Assembly (NCBI RefSeq): GCF_000731675.1
Contig: NZ_JMIT01000001.1
Location: 2,748,651-2,812,650 of the forward strand
DNA length: 64,000 nt
Origin: Pseudomonas capeferrum
GTDB taxonomy: Bacteria > Pseudomonadota > Gammaproteobacteria > Pseudomonadales > Pseudomonadaceae
Direction: 5' to 3'
The stretch's first letter is position 1. Each line of letters starts with the position of its first letter. Of the stretch, positions 1 through 9,565 are shown one piece after another. The translations under genes were made by a program, and so were the position numbers. The notes beneath the pieces are model-generated. The model ran no database searches. It was not told the origin of the DNA and saw only the letters and a list, made by a program, of their open reading frames with translations.

Positions 1-175
1 CCTCGAAGGCATCCAGCGCACGACGACCGGCGCGCAGCATGGTGCTGCGCTGAAAGATCATGATCCATGAGGTGACCGAGGCGGCCACCAGGATCAGCAT
101 TACCAGCTGTACCACCACGCTGGCATTGCTGACCAGACTCCACATGGAGGTATGGTCGACGACGTTAGCTTCCAC
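1..175 (-). CDS. tolQ: TolQ, N-terminal part (cut by window edge)
   Basis: Inner-membrane proton-channel subunit of the Tol-Pal envelope system. Only the first 58 codons are in the window; the gene runs off the left edge. The translation begins V/M-EANVVDHTSMWSLV and leads into the first hydrophobic segment (VVQLVMLILVAASVTSWIMIF), as in Pseudomonas TolQ. The start is a GTG two bases after the ybgC stop, so the two genes are probably co-translated, as in the conserved ybgC-tolQRAB order. The call rests on the N-terminus plus context. Confidence 0.9.
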   Translation of the reverse strand, partial: MEANVVDHTSMWSLVSNASVVVQLVMLILVAASVTSWIMIFQRSTMLRAGRRALDAFE

Positions 176-177
176 GC

Positions 178-630
178 TTATTCTCCTGCATTCGATTGAG
201 TACCCGAGCCGTCCGCCATAAAGGCGTCGCGCAGCTTGGGGGGTATGGCTCGGGGTTTGAAAGTGTCGGCGCGCACGGCGGCCACCAGGAACTGCCCCTC
301 GCAGAGCAGCGTTTCATCCTTTTCCCGCCAGACCTGCTGCACGAAGCGCAGGCTGGCACGATTGAGTTCAAGTACTTGCGCGGTGACCCGTAGCTCATCG
401 TCCAGCCGCGCCGGCGCGTGATAGCGCGCCTCGCTGGAATGGACCACGAACAACAGGTTTTCACCGGCCAGCTGCGACTGGGAAAAGCCCAGGTGCCGCA
501 ACCGCTCGGTACGCGCGCGCTCCATGAATTTCAGGTAGTTGACGTAATACACCACGCCGCCCGCATCGGTGTCTTCGTAATAGACGCGACAACGGTGGGC
601 GAACGGTTCGAGCTGATTTTGCGCGCGCAT
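178..630 (-). CDS. ybgC: Acyl-CoA thioesterase YbgC (Tol-Pal associated)
   Basis: Hot-dog-fold thioesterase of the YbgC/4-hydroxybenzoyl-CoA thioesterase family, 150 aa, a usual length. The N-terminal motif [27 protein letters not shown] carries the active-site Asp (EDTDAGG) and the conserved [10 protein letters not shown] helix. It hydrolyses acyl-CoA or acyl-ACP thioesters in the cytoplasm and in many proteobacteria is the first gene of the tol-pal operon. It ends two bases before tolQ and starts 125 bp after ruvB, so it may share a transcript with either. Its physiological substrate is unsettled. Confidence 0.93.
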   Translation of the reverse strand: MRAQNQLEPFAHRCRVYYEDTDAGGVVYYVNYLKFMERARTERLRHLGFSQSQLAGENLLFVVHSSEARYHAPARLDDELRVTAQVLELNRASLRFVQQVWREKDETLLCEGQFLVAAVRADTFKPRAIPPKLRDAFMADGSGTQSNAGE

Positions 631-755
631 ACTCTAGTGCTTACTCCTCAGCTTGCCAATCCGCTGCGGCAACTGTTTTTTCTTCATTAATGTCTTATTG
701 CCAGCGCGCCTGTGGCATGCCAGCGGTAGGACCACAAAAAGCCGGTTTTGATCTG

Positions 756-1802
756 TCATTCATCGCCTGGCTCGGAAAAATCACTACCCTCCCCCAGGCG
801 CCCGGGAACATTCAGGCCAAAGTGCAGGTAGGCATGCCGGGTGACCACACGGCCGCGCGGCGTGCGCATGATGTAACCCTGCTGGATCAGGTAGGGCTCG
901 AGCACGTCCTCGATGGTGTGACGCTCTTCGCTGATGGCTGCCGCAAGGTTGTCTACCCCCACCGGGCCACCGTCGAATTTCTCGATCATGGTCAACAGCA
1001 GGCGGCGGTCGGAGTGGTCGAAACCACGCTCGTCGACGTCAAGCAGGTTCAGCGCAAGGTCTGCCACGGCCTTGGTGATCTGGCCCTTGCCGCGCACCTC
1101 GGCGTAGTCGCGCACACGGCGCAGCAAGCGGTTGGCGATACGTGGCGTGCCACGGGCACGCCGGGCGATCTCGAAGGCGCCCTGGTCTTCGATGACCAGG
1201 CCCAGGATACCGGCGGAACGGCTGACAATGGTCGCCAGGTCCTTGTCGCTGTAGAACTCCAGGCGCTGAACAATGCCGAAACGGTCCCGCAAGGGGTTGG
1301 TCAGCATGCCGGCACGGGTGGTGGCCCCCACCAGGGTGAAGGGCGGCAGGTCGAGCTTGATCGAACGTGCGGCGGGCCCCTCGCCGATCATGATGTCGAG
1401 CTGGAAGTCTTCCATTGCCGGGTAGAGCACCTCTTCGACGACCGGTGAAAGCCGGTGAATTTCGTCGATGAACAGCACGTCATGGGGCTCAAGGTTGGTC
1501 AGCATCGCCGCCAGGTCGCCCGGGCGCTCGAGAATTGGCCCCGAGGTACTCTTGACCGACACGCCCATTTCCTGGGCGATGATGTTGGCCAGGGTGGTCT
1601 TGCCCAGCCCTGGCGGGCCGAAGATCAAGGTATGGTCAAGCGACTCGCTGCGGCCACGCGCGGCCTGGATGAACAGCGCCATCTGCTCGCGCACCACGGG
1701 CTGCCCGATGTAGTCATCCAGGCGCAAGGGGCGGATCGCGCGGTCCTGGACCTCTTCGCGGTCACGCCCACTGGCGGCGATCAGACGGTCGGCTTCGATC
1801 AC
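756..1802 (-). CDS. ruvB: Holliday junction branch-migration ATPase RuvB
   Basis: AAA+ motor of the RuvABC resolvasome, 348 aa. Visible motifs are Walker [12 protein letters not shown] (about residues 62-72), Walker [11 protein letters not shown], sensor I GATTRAG and the arginine-finger region RDRFG, followed by a winged-helix C-terminal domain ([12 protein letters not shown]). It forms hexamers that pump DNA through the RuvA-bound junction. The ATG overlaps the ruvA stop by 4 bp (ATGA), so the two are translationally coupled. Confidence 0.98.
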   Translation of the reverse strand: MIEADRLIAASGRDREEVQDRAIRPLRLDDYIGQPVVREQMALFIQAARGRSESLDHTLIFGPPGLGKTTLANIIAQEMGVSVKSTSGPILERPGDLAAMLTNLEPHDVLFIDEIHRLSPVVEEVLYPAMEDFQLDIMIGEGPAARSIKLDLPPFTLVGATTRAGMLTNPLRDRFGIVQRLEFYSDKDLATIVSRSAGILGLVIEDQGAFEIARRARGTPRIANRLLRRVRDYAEVRGKGQITKAVADLALNLLDVDERGFDHSDRRLLLTMIEKFDGGPVGVDNLAAAISEERHTIEDVLEPYLIQQGYIMRTPRGRVVTRHAYLHFGLNVPGRLGEGSDFSEPGDE

Positions 1803-2416
1803 TTGGTAATCATCCCTTTGAGGCTGCGGCGGATCAGCTCTTCACTGCTCAGGCCGGCCTTGTCCTTGATGGCGGACACTGCCTTGCTGGCTTCCTGGGG
1901 TTTGTAGCCCAGGGAAACCAATGCACTGACCGCATCGGCCTCGGCCGAGGAGTCGCCGCTGGCCGGTACCGGCCCGTCGGACACCAGGGTGAACATGGCC
2001 GGCGAGGTCTCCCAGGCCTTGAAGCGGTCCTTGAGTTCGACCAGCAGGCGTTCGGCGGTCTTCTTGCCAACACCCGGCACGCGCACCAGGGCCGAGGTGT
2101 CCTGGGCCTGCACGCAGCGCACCAACTCGTCGGCTTCCAGGCCCGACATCAATGCCAGCGCCAGCTTCGGCCCGACGCCATTGAGGCGAATGAGTTCGCG
2201 GAACAGTTCGCGCTCGCGCTTTTCGTGGAAGCCATAGAGCAAGTGGGCGTCTTCACGTACCACCAGGTGGGTGTGCACGGTCACCGTTTCGCCAACCTTG
2301 GGCAGGCGATACAGGGTGGTCATGGGCACTTCCAGCTCGTAGCCCACGCCATTGACGTCGATAATCAGGTGCGGCGGTTGTTTTTCCGCCAGGGTGCCGC
2401 GCAAACGTCCAATCAC
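1799..2416 (-). CDS. ruvA: Holliday junction-binding protein RuvA
   Basis: Tetrameric junction-binding subunit, 205 aa. An N-terminal OB fold (MIGRLRGTL..., residues 1-63) is followed by a double helix-hairpin-helix domain ([15 protein letters not shown] and [13 protein letters not shown]) and a C-terminal RuvB-binding domain ([18 protein letters not shown]). The region upstream of ruvA (2417-2525) contains no clear LexA box of the CTGT-N8-ACAG type, so SOS control, if present, was not seen here. Confidence 0.98.
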   Translation of the reverse strand: MIGRLRGTLAEKQPPHLIIDVNGVGYELEVPMTTLYRLPKVGETVTVHTHLVVREDAHLLYGFHEKRERELFRELIRLNGVGPKLALALMSGLEADELVRCVQAQDTSALVRVPGVGKKTAERLLVELKDRFKAWETSPAMFTLVSDGPVPASGDSSAEADAVSALVSLGYKPQEASKAVSAIKDKAGLSSEELIRRSLKGMITK

Positions 2417-2525
2417 GTTCCGATCCTTCCTCTCGGGGAGCCGGTCAAAGACCGCTCAACCCTATCAGCAAATGCGCCGGGTGAGCTTGCCACCCGAACA
2501 AAATGTGTATCAGCGCATGAAGCGC

Positions 2526-3050
2526 TTACAGACGCAAGCGCCCACCGCGTCGGCGTGCCGTGGCCAAGCCATGTGGCACCAGGCTGGAGCGGGTATGGGC
2601 ATGGCACAGGGCGATGGCGAGGGCGTCGGAGGCGTCGATCTGCGGCTTTTGCGTCAGCTTGAGCAGGTGCATGACCATCATCATCACTTGCTCCTTGTTG
2701 GCACCGCCCGTGCCCGCGACGGCCTGCTTGACCTGGGTGGCGCTGTATTCGGCGATTTCCAGCCCCGCCTCGGCCGCCGCCACGATCGCCGCACCGCGGG
2801 CCTGGCCGAGCTTGAGCGCCGAGTCGGGGTTGCGGGCCATGAACACCCGTTCGATGCCCATGGTTACCGGTTCGTGCAGCCTGATGACCTCGCCGACACC
2901 GCGAAAGACGATCTGCAGACGTTCATGCAACTCGCCACTGCCCGTGCGGATACAACCCGACGCCACATACTCGCAACCACGGGCCGTTTGGCGAACCACG
3001 CCGTAACCGGTGATCCGCGAGCCGGGGTCGATACCAAGAATCAGAGTCAT
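2526..3050 (-). CDS. ruvC: Crossover junction endonuclease RuvC
   Basis: Resolves Holliday junctions with RuvAB; 174 aa from the ATG chosen here. The protein opens [19 protein letters not shown], with the first catalytic Asp in GIDPGS; the acidic residues in GIERVF and [10 protein letters not shown] complete the RNase H-like site. An in-frame upstream extension exists but has no family similarity, so the internal ATG at 3050 is preferred. ruvA starts 109 bp downstream on the same strand. A BIME repeat lies between this gene and yebC. Confidence 0.96.
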   Translation of the reverse strand: MTLILGIDPGSRITGYGVVRQTARGCEYVASGCIRTGSGELHERLQIVFRGVGEVIRLHEPVTMGIERVFMARNPDSALKLGQARGAAIVAAAEAGLEIAEYSATQVKQAVAGTGGANKEQVMMMVMHLLKLTQKPQIDASDALAIALCHAHTRSSLVPHGLATARRRGGRLRL

Positions 3051-3086
3051 AACGCCTGTCGTATTTAGGGATGCATTTTTGCAAAC

Positions 3087-3194
3087 TGCACCGGCCCTTT
3101 CGCGGGGCAAGCCCGCCCCCACAGGTACCCCGCTGGCCTTAAGGATGGCAGGGACCTGTGGGAGCGGGCTCGCCCCGCGAAAGGGCCGGTACAG
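3087..3194. repeat. REP pair (BIME) between ruvC and yebC
   Basis: Two REP-type units in inverted orientation. The left unit contains CCGGCCCTTTCGCGGGGCAA followed by GCCCGCCCCCACAGGT; the right unit (3154-3194) is almost its exact reverse complement. The GCGGG..CCCGC core with a flanking CCTGTGGG tail is the common REP design of P. putida genomes. The element can fold into a large stem and sits in the 3' untranslated region of yebC. Confidence 0.85.
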
Positions 3195-3237
3195 ACGCTG
3201 AAAAACTCACATGCCGGGCTTGATCCGCCAGCACACC

Positions 3238-3984
3238 TTAGCCGAGTTTTTCCATGATCTCGTCAGAAATCTGCGCATTGGAATAGACGTTCTGCACGTC
3301 GTCCAGGTCCTCGAGCATGTCGATCAGCTTGAGCACCTTTTCTGCGCCTTCCAGGTCGAGATCGGCGCTGGTGGTCGGCTGCATGACGATTTCGGCGTCA
3401 TTGGCATTGAAGCCGGCCTCTTCCAGGGCATTACGCACAGCGTAGAAGCTGTTGAAGGAAGTGAAGACGTCGAACGAGCCATCGTCATTGCTCACCACGT
3501 CGTCGGCATCGGCCTCCATCGCGGCTTCCATCAAGGCGTCTTCATCCACGCCCGGCGCGAAGCTGATCTGGCCCTTGCGCTCGAACAGGTAGGCCACCGA
3601 GCCATCGGTACCGAGGTTGCCACCACACTTGGTGAAGGCATGACGCACGGCCGCGGCAGTACGGTTGCGGTTGTCGGTCATGGCCTCGACCATGATCGCC
3701 ACGCCACCTGGGCCGTAACCCTCGTAGCTGAGCTCTTCGACGTTGTCGCTTTCGTTGGTGCCAGCACCACGGGCAACAGCGCGGTCGATGATATCGCGGC
3801 TCATGTTGGCGCCAAGGGCCTTGTCCAGCGCCAGACGCAGGCGCGGGTTGGACGCCGGGTCACCGCCGCCCTGCTTGGCTGCAACGGTCAGCTCACGGAT
3901 CCACTTGGTAAAGACCTTGCCTCTCTTGGCATCCTGGCGCTCTTTGCGGTGCTTGATGTTCGCCCACTTGGAATGACCAGCCAT
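3238..3984 (-). CDS. yebC: YebC/PmpR family regulatory or translation protein
   Basis: Member of the YebC/TACO1/PmpR family, 248 aa from the conserved start [23 protein letters not shown]. An upstream in-frame extension is not conserved and is rejected. In P. aeruginosa the ortholog PmpR is reported as a repressor of quinolone-signal genes; other YebC proteins have been linked to rescue of ribosomes stalled at proline runs. Residues such as [14 protein letters not shown] and [18 protein letters not shown] are typical of the family. It lies between aspS and ruvC in the common pseudomonad order. Confidence 0.95.
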   Translation of the reverse strand: MAGHSKWANIKHRKERQDAKRGKVFTKWIRELTVAAKQGGGDPASNPRLRLALDKALGANMSRDIIDRAVARGAGTNESDNVEELSYEGYGPGGVAIMVEAMTDNRNRTAAAVRHAFTKCGGNLGTDGSVAYLFERKGQISFAPGVDEDALMEAAMEADADDVVSNDDGSFDVFTSFNSFYAVRNALEEAGFNANDAEIVMQPTTSADLDLEGAEKVLKLIDMLEDLDDVQNVYSNAQISDEIMEKLG

Positions 3985-4098
3985 AACGACTCCAAATTCT
4001 TTGAAACACAAACAATTGCGCCCCTGACGGGGCGCAACGACAAAAAAACCTGCGCCGTAACGCAAAGGCGCATCCATGTGGATGCGCCTGGGGCCCGC

Positions 4099-5874
4099 TT
4101 ACTCGACCTTGGTCTGTTCGCGCAGGCGGATATGCAGCTCGCGCAAGGCCTTGGCGTCGACCATGCCTGGAGCCTGGGTCATGACGCAGGCAGCGCTCTG
4201 GGTTTTCGGGAAGGCGATCACTTCACGGATCGACTGGGCGCCGGTCATCAGCATGACCAGGCGATCCAGGCCGAAGGCCAGGCCACCGTGAGGCGGGGCG
4301 CCGAACTTCAGGGCGTCGAGCAGGAAACCGAACTTCTCTTCCTGTTCTGCCGCTTCGATACCCAGCAGACGGAACACCGCCTGTTGCATCTCTTTGCGGT
4401 GGATACGGATCGAGCCGCCACCCAGTTCGGTGCCGTTCAGAACCATGTCGTAAGCACGCGACAGCGCGGTGGCCGGGTTGGCCTCCAGCTCTTGCGGGGA
4501 GCACTTCGGTGCAGTGAACGGGTGGTGCAGCGCAGTGAAGCTGCCGTCGTCGTTCTCTTCGAACATCGGGAAGTCGACAACCCACATCGGCGCCCATTCG
4601 CAGGTGTGCAGGTTGAAGTCGTTACCCACCTTGATCCGCAGCGCGCCCAGGGCTTCGCTGACGATCTTGGCCTTGTCGGCGCCGAAGAACACGATGTCGC
4701 CGTCGACTGCGCCCACGCGATCAAGGATCACGTTGAGGTTGGCCTCAGGGATGTTCTTGACGATCGGCGACTGCAGGCCTTCGACGCCTTTGGCGCGCTC
4801 GTTGACCTTGATGTACGCCAGGCCCTTGGCACCGTAGATGCCGACGAACTTGGTGTACTCGTCGATCTTGCTGCGCGGCATGCTGGCGCCGCCTGGCAGA
4901 CGCAGGGCGGTAACGCGGCACTTAGGATCGTTGGCCGGGCCTGCGAAGACCTTGAACTCGACGTCCTTGAGCTGATCGGCAACGTCGACCAGTTCCAGCG
5001 GGTTACGCAGGTCTGGCTTGTCGGAACCGTAACGGCGCATGGCTTCTTCGAAGGTCATGTGCGGGAATTCACCGAACTCCAGGTCCAGGACTTCCTTGAA
5101 CAGCTTGCGGATCATGCTCTCGGTGAGGCCCATGATCTCGGCTTCATCGAGGAAGCTGGTCTCGATGTCGATCTGGGTGAATTCCGGCTGGCGGTCAGCA
5201 CGCAGGTCTTCGTCACGGAAGCATTTGGCGATCTGGTAGTAACGGTCGAAACCGGCAACCATCAGCAACTGTTTGAACAGCTGGGGCGACTGCGGCAGGG
5301 CAAAGAAGCTGCCAGCGTGGGTGCGGCTCGGCACCAGGTAGTCACGCGCGCCTTCTGGGGTGGCGCGGGTGAGGATCGGCGTCTCGACGTCAAGGAAGCC
5401 GTTCTCGTCGAGGAAGCGACGGATGCTGCTGGTGATGCGCGAACGCAGACGCAGCTTGTCGGCCATTTCCGGACGACGCAGGTCGATGAAGCGGTAGCGC
5501 AGGCGGGTTTCCTCGCCGACGTCGGAGTATTCGTTGAGCGGGAACGGCGGCGTTTCGGCCTCGTTGAGCACCTGCAGTTCGTAGCCCAGCACTTCGATGC
5601 CACCGGAGGCCATGTTCGGGTTGACCGCGCCTTCCGGACGGCGGCGTACCTTGCCGGTGATCTGCACGACGTACTCGCTGCGCACACGGTCGGCGGCAGC
5701 GAAGGTTTCGGCGCGATCAGGGTCGAATACGACCTGGGCCATGCCCTCGCGGTCACGGATGTCGAGGAAGATCACCCCGCCGTGGTCGCGGCGACGATGG
5801 ACCCAGCCGCAAAGGGTGACTTCCTGGCCGTCCAGGCTCTCGTTCAGTTGGCCGCAATAATGGCTGCGCATCAT
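4099..5874 (-). CDS. aspS: Aspartyl-tRNA synthetase, probably non-discriminating
   Basis: Class IIb synthetase, 591 aa, bacterial type with an inserted GAD domain. The N-terminal OB anticodon domain ([21 protein letters not shown]) is followed by the class II motif 2 region ([18 protein letters not shown]) and motif 3 ([13 protein letters not shown]). His31 and Gly82, which were implicated in P. aeruginosa in recognising both tRNA-Asp and tRNA-Asn, are both present. This enzyme therefore probably also makes Asp-tRNA-Asn for GatCAB amidation (inference). The start follows the conserved [10 protein letters not shown]. Confidence 0.97.
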   Translation of the reverse strand: MMRSHYCGQLNESLDGQEVTLCGWVHRRRDHGGVIFLDIRDREGMAQVVFDPDRAETFAAADRVRSEYVVQITGKVRRRPEGAVNPNMASGGIEVLGYELQVLNEAETPPFPLNEYSDVGEETRLRYRFIDLRRPEMADKLRLRSRITSSIRRFLDENGFLDVETPILTRATPEGARDYLVPSRTHAGSFFALPQSPQLFKQLLMVAGFDRYYQIAKCFRDEDLRADRQPEFTQIDIETSFLDEAEIMGLTESMIRKLFKEVLDLEFGEFPHMTFEEAMRRYGSDKPDLRNPLELVDVADQLKDVEFKVFAGPANDPKCRVTALRLPGGASMPRSKIDEYTKFVGIYGAKGLAYIKVNERAKGVEGLQSPIVKNIPEANLNVILDRVGAVDGDIVFFGADKAKIVSEALGALRIKVGNDFNLHTCEWAPMWVVDFPMFEENDDGSFTALHHPFTAPKCSPQELEANPATALSRAYDMVLNGTELGGGSIRIHRKEMQQAVFRLLGIEAAEQEEKFGFLLDALKFGAPPHGGLAFGLDRLVMLMTGAQSIREVIAFPKTQSAACVMTQAPGMVDAKALRELHIRLREQTKVE

Positions 5875-5967
5875 GATGGTGGTTTCGCTTCTCGTGATTC
5901 GTGTATTCGGTGGAGGCCTTGGCCGCCCAGAGGGCTAATACTGCAAGACCCGGTCACAGCATTCAAC

Positions 5968-6189
5968 TCAGTCGGCCTTGTCGCCGCCTGCCAGATTCTT
6001 TTTTGCCCCGGTCTTGAAGTCGGTTTCGTACCAACCGGTGCCGCTCAGGCGAAAGCCTGGGACAGACAGCAGCTTCTTCAGTGCCGGCGCCTGACAGGCC
6101 GGGCAATCGGTCAGCGGCGCGGCGCTGATCTTCTGCAGCGCTTCCATGCGGTGCTCGCAGGACGCACATTGATAGTCATAAAGGGGCAT
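5968..6189 (-). CDS. FmdB-family small zinc-ribbon protein
   Basis: 73-aa protein starting MPLYDYQCASCEHRMEALQK, with two CxxC pairs (CASC and CPAC) that should bind one zinc, as in the FmdB/CxxC regulatory domain family. The C-terminal GTGWYETDFKTG stretch is typical of the version that precedes aspS in Pseudomonas. The family's role is not established; context next to aspS suggests shared transcription. It starts after a spacer with a clear GAGAGACACCC ribosome-binding region. Confidence 0.85.
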   Translation of the reverse strand: MPLYDYQCASCEHRMEALQKISAAPLTDCPACQAPALKKLLSVPGFRLSGTGWYETDFKTGAKKNLAGGDKAD

Positions 6190-6281
6190 GGGTGTCTCTC
6201 GTCAACCATAACGCTGGCTGCCGGGGCAGCAAAAAGCGGGATTATATATGGTTAGCAAGCACTGCGCAGCCCGCCTGGCGA

Positions 6282-6620
6282 TCAGCGTGCACTCGGCGGG
6301 TCGAGCAGCCAGGCGACGCAGATCACGCGGATCAGGCCGCTGAAGTTGCGTACCCCACCCTGGCGCAGATGTACCTCGCGGTCCACATACGACAGCACCG
6401 CACTGACCGAACAGCGGTTGGCCTCGGCGATACGCTCCAGAATGCCCCAGTAGACTGCTTCCAGCCGCAGGCAGGTTGAAAACCCATTGAGCCGGACCGA
6501 GCGTGACACCGGCCTGATCTGCAGCATGTCGAAATCGGCCTTGAAGGGGTCGACGCATTGCTTGCCTGGCCACCCCCCCTGACCAGCGCCCCGCTTGTCC
6601 ACCTGCCACATACTCGCCAT
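6282..6620 (-). CDS. Ribbon-helix-helix domain protein
   Basis: Predicted DNA-binding protein of the RHH_4-like type, 112 aa. The diagnostic part is SRSVRLNGFSTCLRLEAVYWGILERIAE followed by VSAVLSYVDREVH and VRNFSGLIRVICVAWLL, which matches the strand-helix-helix layout of this family. The ATG at 6620 is chosen because GGAG lies seven bases upstream; further in-frame ATGs exist upstream (6647, 6755) with poorer ribosome-binding sites. It follows the Dps-type gene after a strong terminator, so it is probably transcribed separately. Function unknown. Confidence 0.65.
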   Translation of the reverse strand: MASMWQVDKRGAGQGGWPGKQCVDPFKADFDMLQIRPVSRSVRLNGFSTCLRLEAVYWGILERIAEANRCSVSAVLSYVDREVHLRQGGVRNFSGLIRVICVAWLLDPPSAR

Positions 6621-6720
6621 CGGGCCACTCCATCCATCGACTGTCATTGCCCTGCACCCAGGGCTACGGCAGCCATGAAGCGCCAGCCTGCGCATCCGCA
6701 GCAGCGGCAAAACCTTCCCG

Positions 6721-6777
6721 CAGAAATGCAGAAAGCCCGGTTGCCGTGACGGCAACCGGGCTTTTCAGGCATTTCTG
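6721..6777 (-). terminator. Long terminator hairpin downstream of the Dps gene
   Basis: Perfect inner stem GCCCGGTTGCCG / CGGCAACCGGGC with A/T-rich edges, enclosed by a second pair of arms CAGAAATGC (6721-6729) and GCATTTCTG (6769-6777). It directly follows the dps-like stop and should terminate that minus-strand transcript. Confidence 0.85.
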
Positions 6778-6789
6778 ACGCTACGGCGG

Positions 6790-7263
6790 CTATTTACCGT
6801 CAAGCAACACGCGCAGCATCCAGGCAGTCTTTTCGTGTACCTGCATGCGCTGGGTCAGCAAGTCGGCGGTCGGCTCATCGCTGACCTTATCCACCACGGG
6901 GAAGATGCTGCGCGCCGTGCGCACGACCGCTTCCTGGCCTTGCACCAACTGACGGATCATCTCATCCGCCACCGGCACGCCCTCCTCCTCCTTGATCGAA
7001 GAATGCCGCGCATAAAATGCATAGGACCCCGGTGCCGGGAAGCCCAGGGCACGAATCCGCTCGGCGATCGAGTCGACCGCCAAGGCCAGCTCGTTGTATT
7101 GCTCTTCGAACATCAGGTGCAGGGTGCGAAACGAAGGGCCGGTGACGTTCCAATGAAAGTTATGGGTTTTCAGATACAGCACATAGGTATCCGACAACAG
7201 GCGCGACAGCCCGTCGACGATGGACTTACGATCTTCTTCACTGATACCGATATCGATTGCCAT
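6790..7263 (-). CDS. dps: Dps-family DNA-binding ferritin-like protein
   Basis: 157-aa Dps/miniferritin. It has the family ferroxidase-site pattern [40 protein letters not shown], supplying His and Asp/Glu metal ligands at the dimer interface. Such proteins oxidise and store iron using peroxide and protect DNA under stress. The ATG at 7263 begins [16 protein letters not shown] and has an AAGGGGAAC ribosome-binding site; the longer in-frame extension is rejected. Position next to aspS matches PA0962 in P. aeruginosa. Confidence 0.93.
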   Translation of the reverse strand: MAIDIGISEEDRKSIVDGLSRLLSDTYVLYLKTHNFHWNVTGPSFRTLHLMFEEQYNELALAVDSIAERIRALGFPAPGSYAFYARHSSIKEEEGVPVADEMIRQLVQGQEAVVRTARSIFPVVDKVSDEPTADLLTQRMQVHEKTAWMLRVLLDGK

Positions 7264-7541
7264 GAAGTTCCCCTTTCCATAAGGCTTGATGATCAAGCGG
7301 GCCCTTGACACTGTATCAACACTTGGCAAAAGCCGCCTGTGACATGGCGCAACACATCGGCTGCGCAGACCTGCGGTTTGAGTAGCCTGCGCCTTTGCTG
7401 TTAAATAGGCAGGGTGCCACCCGTGCGGATTGTCATTGCCGGGTGCATAGGCTGGCCCATCACGTGTTCGCGCTTTACACCTCATGCGCACCGTGTCGCC
7501 AGCTCTTCCTGTGATCAGCTTGTCAACTGTGAGCCAACCCC

Positions 7542-8135
7542 ATGTTCAAGATCGTCCACCTGGTGACGGGCGTAGCGGCTTTGCTGCTATCGCTCATGCC
7601 CAGCCTGAAAACCGATGCAACACCCTTCCTGCAGCAACCCGATGCGGTCTACCTGGCACTGCTCGGCCTGCTTAACCTGGTATTGGCCCCGGTCGTGCCG
7701 CTGTACTACCGAGGTGCACGGCAACAGCTGCAACACCTGGCTTGCGCCTTGCTGGTGGTCGCCGTGGTACTGCAGACACTGACCCTGCTGGCTCGCCCCG
7801 AGATGGGCAACCTGGCTGCACTGGTCTGCGCGGTGCTGGCCGTGGCCCTGCACCTGGCCGCAGGTTTCGCCCGTGCCCCCCGCAAGGCCCGCAACAGCCA
7901 GAGCGCCCCACTGGAGGCCGGCAACCGCGATACGGGCACCGTGAAGTGGTTCAATACCTCCAAAGGCTTTGGCTTTATTTCCCGCGATTCGGGCGATGAC
8001 ATCTTCGTGCACTTTCGCGCTATTCGCGGCGAAGGCCACCGCATTCTGGTGGAAGGCCAGCGCGTCGAGTTTTCGGTCATGCACCGTGACAAAGGCCTGC
8101 AGGCCGAAGATGTGGTGGCAGTAACCCGTCGCTGA
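7542..8135 (+). CDS. Membrane-anchored cold-shock domain protein
   Basis: 197-aa fusion. Residues 1 to about 115 are hydrophobic and form about four membrane segments (e.g. [19 protein letters not shown] and [15 protein letters not shown]). The C-terminal 70 residues are a cold-shock domain beginning [18 protein letters not shown], with RNP1 (KGFGFIS) and RNP2 (DIFVHF) intact. A single-strand nucleic-acid-binding domain is thus tethered to the inner membrane on the cytoplasmic side (inferred). It is divergent from the Dps gene, separated by 278 bp. The exact role is unknown; synteny matches PA0961. Confidence 0.85.
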   Translation: MFKIVHLVTGVAALLLSLMPSLKTDATPFLQQPDAVYLALLGLLNLVLAPVVPLYYRGARQQLQHLACALLVVAVVLQTLTLLARPEMGNLAALVCAVLAVALHLAAGFARAPRKARNSQSAPLEAGNRDTGTVKWFNTSKGFGFISRDSGDDIFVHFRAIRGEGHRILVEGQRVEFSVMHRDKGLQAEDVVAVTRR

Positions 8136-8142
8136 CCTTGCC

Positions 8143-8165
8143 AGCCCTGGTGCAATGCCAGGGCT
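8143..8165 (+). terminator. Hairpin after the cold-shock gene
   Basis: AGCCCTGG / CCAGGGCT stem with a seven-base loop directly after the stop codon, converging with slyX. There is no clear T tract, so termination is only probable. Confidence 0.5.
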
Positions 8166-8173
8166 GCCTGAAC

Positions 8174-8380
8174 TCAATAATGAGGGGGCGGCGCCTCTTC
8201 TCCCTCGCTGCCGTACTGCCCTACCATTTCTTCGTAACGCTTGAGCAGTTCGGCCATCTGCAGTTGCAAGCGGTCGATCACACGCCCCTGCTCGACCACC
8301 ACATCATTCAACGCCTGGAGCGTGTCGTCCTGGAACGCCTGGCGGGTTTCAAGCTCGATAATTCGCGATTCAGGTGTCAT
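8174..8380 (-). CDS. slyX: SlyX family protein
   Basis: 68-aa coiled-coil protein starting [48 protein letters not shown], with heptad-like leucine spacing and a charged, proline-rich tail ending PPPHY as is typical of SlyX. The ATG lies one base beyond the HIT gene stop and its GGAGG sits inside the end of that gene, so it is translationally coupled. The cellular function of SlyX is unknown. Confidence 0.92.
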   Translation of the reverse strand: MTPESRIIELETRQAFQDDTLQALNDVVVEQGRVIDRLQLQMAELLKRYEEMVGQYGSEGEEAPPPHY

Positions 8381-8381
8381 A

Positions 8382-8801
8382 TCAGGCCTCCTGGTAATCG
8401 TTGTCGAGCAGCGTGCGAAGGCGTTGACGAATGGCGTCGACCTGCCCAGGCGCATACTCGCCCGCAGGCACCCTGCCCCACACCGGCGCAGGCCAGGCCA
8501 CATCGCCATGGCGGCGAACGATGACATGCATGTGCAACTGGCTGACCACATTGCCCAGCGTGGCAACGTTCATCTTGTCAGCCTTGAACTCACCCTTGAG
8601 CGCCTGCGCCAGGTCCGTGGTTTCCTTGAACAGCTGGGCCTGGTCTTCCTGACTCAAGTCGAACACTTCGCTCACGCCGGCGCGCCTGGGCACCAGGATG
8701 AACCAGGGGTAATTGGCATCTTTGCTGAGCAGCAGACGGCACAACGGGAAGTCTCCAAGCACCAGGCAATCCTGCTGCAAACGCGTATCCATCTCAAACA
8801 C
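8382..8801 (-). CDS. HIT-family nucleotide hydrolase/transferase
   Basis: Histidine-triad protein, 139 aa. The catalytic motif [10 protein letters not shown] (HxHxH-type, His-Met-His-Val-Ile) is present, with the upstream fold [19 protein letters not shown]. The start is taken as the GTG at 8801 because GGAGG lies seven bases upstream; the next ATG (8792) is 16 bases from it. It forms a two-gene unit with slyX, as in other pseudomonads. The substrate is unknown. Confidence 0.88.
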   Translation of the reverse strand: MFEMDTRLQQDCLVLGDFPLCRLLLSKDANYPWFILVPRRAGVSEVFDLSQEDQAQLFKETTDLAQALKGEFKADKMNVATLGNVVSQLHMHVIVRRHGDVAWPAPVWGRVPAGEYAPGQVDAIRQRLRTLLDNDYQEA

Positions 8802-9222
8802 TGCAAAACCTCCAACAAACAAAAACGGGCCCGCCCTACACGGGGCATCGGGCAAGGATACCTTGCTTCGCAGGCGCCGGCATGCAAGCGCTGCCCTGCG
8901 CTGCACACTTTAAGTTCATCCATGCCCGCCGCCTGCACAACGGCGGTAACACAGCGCTACTTTTCGCACCAAAATGAGGCCGCAAACGAGCACACCACTA
9001 CGCTTTTACCCACTCGAATGACACTGCATTAACAGTGGCCGGTAACACATTGACTTTTATGACAGCTTTTGGGTTTGAAACGCCTAACTTATCTGGCACA
9101 CCATCAGACAAGCCTCAGCCCGTGTTTCCGGTACTTTCCGACCTTCGGCACCCCCATTTGTGAAAATTTCATGAACCGGGGTTAATTTTGTGCACGCTTG
9201 TTGCATTCCCTCCACACCAAGT

Positions 9223-9238
9223 CGGCACGACATCTGCA
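9223..9238 (+). promoter_or_regulatory. Candidate sigma-54 promoter of oprD
   Basis: CGGCACGACATCTGCA matches the -24/-12 pattern TGGCACG-N4-TTGCA at 10 of 12 fixed positions, with the invariant GG and GC separated by the required 10 bp. A second candidate, GTGCACGCTTGTTGCA at 9190-9205, has a better -12 but TG in place of GG. Confidence 0.4.
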
Positions 9239-9302
9239 TCAAGGGATGTACGCGACAAATAACAACAGCCGCTTTGGATACACCAGGGAGTTTCCCTAGC
9301 CG

Positions 9303-9322
9303 GAATCTGTAGTTACAGATTC
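9303..9322. promoter_or_regulatory. Perfect inverted repeat in the oprD leader
   Basis: GAATCTGTA-GT-TACAGATTC: nine-base perfect arms with a two-base centre. The tight symmetry suits a protein operator better than an RNA hairpin. The cognate regulator is not identifiable. Confidence 0.5.
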
Positions 9323-9565
9323 GTTACGGTGACAGGAACGGCGCTGGCGTTGTACGGCCCGGGAATCCGGGACGTGATTTGCGACATGGAATTACCTACA
9401 AGCGACATGACCATAAAGTTCCCGAAAGGTTCTATATGCCCATATCGCCAACAACAGTCAGCGTGCTATACATTTCCGCCGACATAACAAGAAAGAGCTG
9501 CCCCATATAACTAAAAGACTTGGGCGCAGCGGTACTCTTCCTAAAAACCAAAGGAGCAAATCACG

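Larger units (their letters stand above)
8802..9565 (+). promoter_or_regulatory. Long regulatory region upstream of oprD
   Basis: 764 bp without a supportable gene between the divergent HIT and oprD genes. It is AT-richer than its neighbours. It holds a sigma-54-like element at 9223-9238 (GGCACG, ten bases from GG to the downstream GC), a second weaker one at 9190-9205, and a 20-bp inverted repeat at 9303-9322. A sigma-54 start here would give a 5' leader of roughly 300 nt. I saw no small ORF with convincing coding character. Confidence 0.5.

Noticed and set aside
2417..2525. LexA box before ruvA
   Set aside because: No CTGT-N8-ACAG or close variant was found in the ruvC-ruvA gap, unlike at dinB.
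3211..6255. 1014-aa open frame on the plus strand across yebC and aspS
   Set aside because: It is antisense to two clearly conserved genes. Its long open length follows from high-GC codon bias; the translation is His/Gln/Val-rich with no domain.
7284..7297. CTTGATGATCAAG upstream of the dps-like gene as an ANR box
   Set aside because: The half-sites are one base apart instead of four (TTGAT-N4-ATCAA is required).
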